Source: Mugil cephalus
Lineage: Eukaryota; Chordata; Actinopteri; Mugiliformes; Mugilidae
DNA length: 64,000 nt
Assembly (NCBI RefSeq): GCF_022458985.1
Contig: NC_061787.1
Location: 22,329,629-22,393,628, forward strand
Reading direction: 5' to 3'
Below, piece after piece: positions 63,385-64,000 of this stretch (its first letter is position 1; each line of letters begins with the position of its first letter). The notes below the pieces were generated by a model. It saw only the letters and a list, made by a program, of their open reading frames with translations, was not told the DNA's origin and ran no database searches. Made by a program: the position numbers and the translations under genes.

Positions 63385-64000
63385 GAACCCTTGCGTGAAT
63401 TATGGGTGCAACTTCTGGTATGAAACAGAAACAGCAATTGTTTACTAACTTCTATGAGTGAACCATGTGGAAACACCAGCTACCACAGCTCAAACATAAC
63501 AACATTACAACCCTGCTGCCTACTAATACATTGTAGAGAGGTGGGAGGATCACATGAATAAGTGGCCACCAGGAACATACAGCAGTATTTTTAGCTACTT
63601 TCTTAACTGTCACTCTTAAAAGGTCTGAAATATAGCTAAGCTAAACCTAGGGAAAACCCTGTACATAACAGCAGCTGCAATATTCAATTCAGATTAAGAT
63701 TAAAATACTGCATCTGTTCTCCAGTGGTTTGACATATCCCAACCACAAAGTAGGATGTAGGTGTTCCTCCAGGAACTTTTTGTCAATGAAATGAATTGTG
63801 CACATATGCTGTGTAACATCTGCAGTGATCTTTTTAAGTTAACTTTTTCAGACACATCCCTCTGTGTTCCTCATCCTTGGGTAGGTGGCGGAAACTGAAC
63901 CAATTCTTGCAACCACACATTAAGTCCATAGCGCATGTTCAAAACATTGCACTTTTAGCCACGAATTTAACTTTGTTTAGTTGTTAGTACAACAGCAAAC
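63385..64000. other. Flank with nothing recognised
   Basis: No gene, RNA or named repeat recognised up to the window end. Confidence 0.4.

Overview
This window looks like ray-finned fish (teleost) DNA. It holds a tandem array of U1 and U2 snRNA genes with vertebrate-type sequence, many copies of a non-LTR retrotransposon sitting inside U2 genes, a high-copy teleost dispersed repeat, hAT and Harbinger DNA transposons, a Penelope-like remnant and a fossil class I retrovirus. No ordinary host protein-coding gene could be supported. Family names rest on motifs read by eye; no database search was run.

Bases 1-520 are A-rich flank. From about 520 to 35,120 the backbone is an array of ~0.97 kb units, each with one U1 and one U2 gene, both on the minus strand. 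Six copies of an L1/Tx1-type LINE (called K1-K6 here) lie in this array, also on the minus strand. Where the junctions are clear, the LINE sits between U2 nucleotides 26 and 38, so the branch-site recognition sequence of U2 is lost. The target, the two-ORF layout, the three zinc knuckles in ORF1, the apurinic endonuclease plus YMDD reverse transcriptase in ORF2 and the poly(A) tail fit the U2-specific Keno lineage of the Tx1 group.

Three stretches (about 3,870-9,005, 15,965-22,585 and 28,200-34,545) hold the same sequences but are riddled with dropped bases and swollen homopolymers, with edges that cut through genes. They look like unpolished consensus of a collapsed repeat rather than biological decay, so loss of function there should not be trusted.

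From 37,735 to about 57,140 the array edge is scrambled. Keno pieces of both orientations (K6-K11) are joined through short U2 fragments, with fold-back junctions. Into them went a partial endogenous retrovirus (38,646-41,707), a hAT element with 8-bp target duplications (42,926-45,385) and a teleost dispersed repeat (52,731-53,106). A ~1.24 kb segment carrying a 28S rRNA fragment is present twice, 8,633 bp apart and almost identical.

From 57,140 to 64,000 is repeat-bearing flank: a teleost dispersed repeat, an element with 17-bp inverted ends that was itself hit by a ZBED-like hAT, a Harbinger transposase remnant, an unclassified reverse-transcriptase element remnant and a Penelope-like GIY-YIG remnant.

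The central biological picture is a target-specific LINE living in a linked U1-U2 array. Each insertion kills one U2 gene but leaves its promoter and first 26 nt directly upstream of the LINE in the same direction, so the LINE could be driven by the U2 promoter. Array copy number would protect the host.
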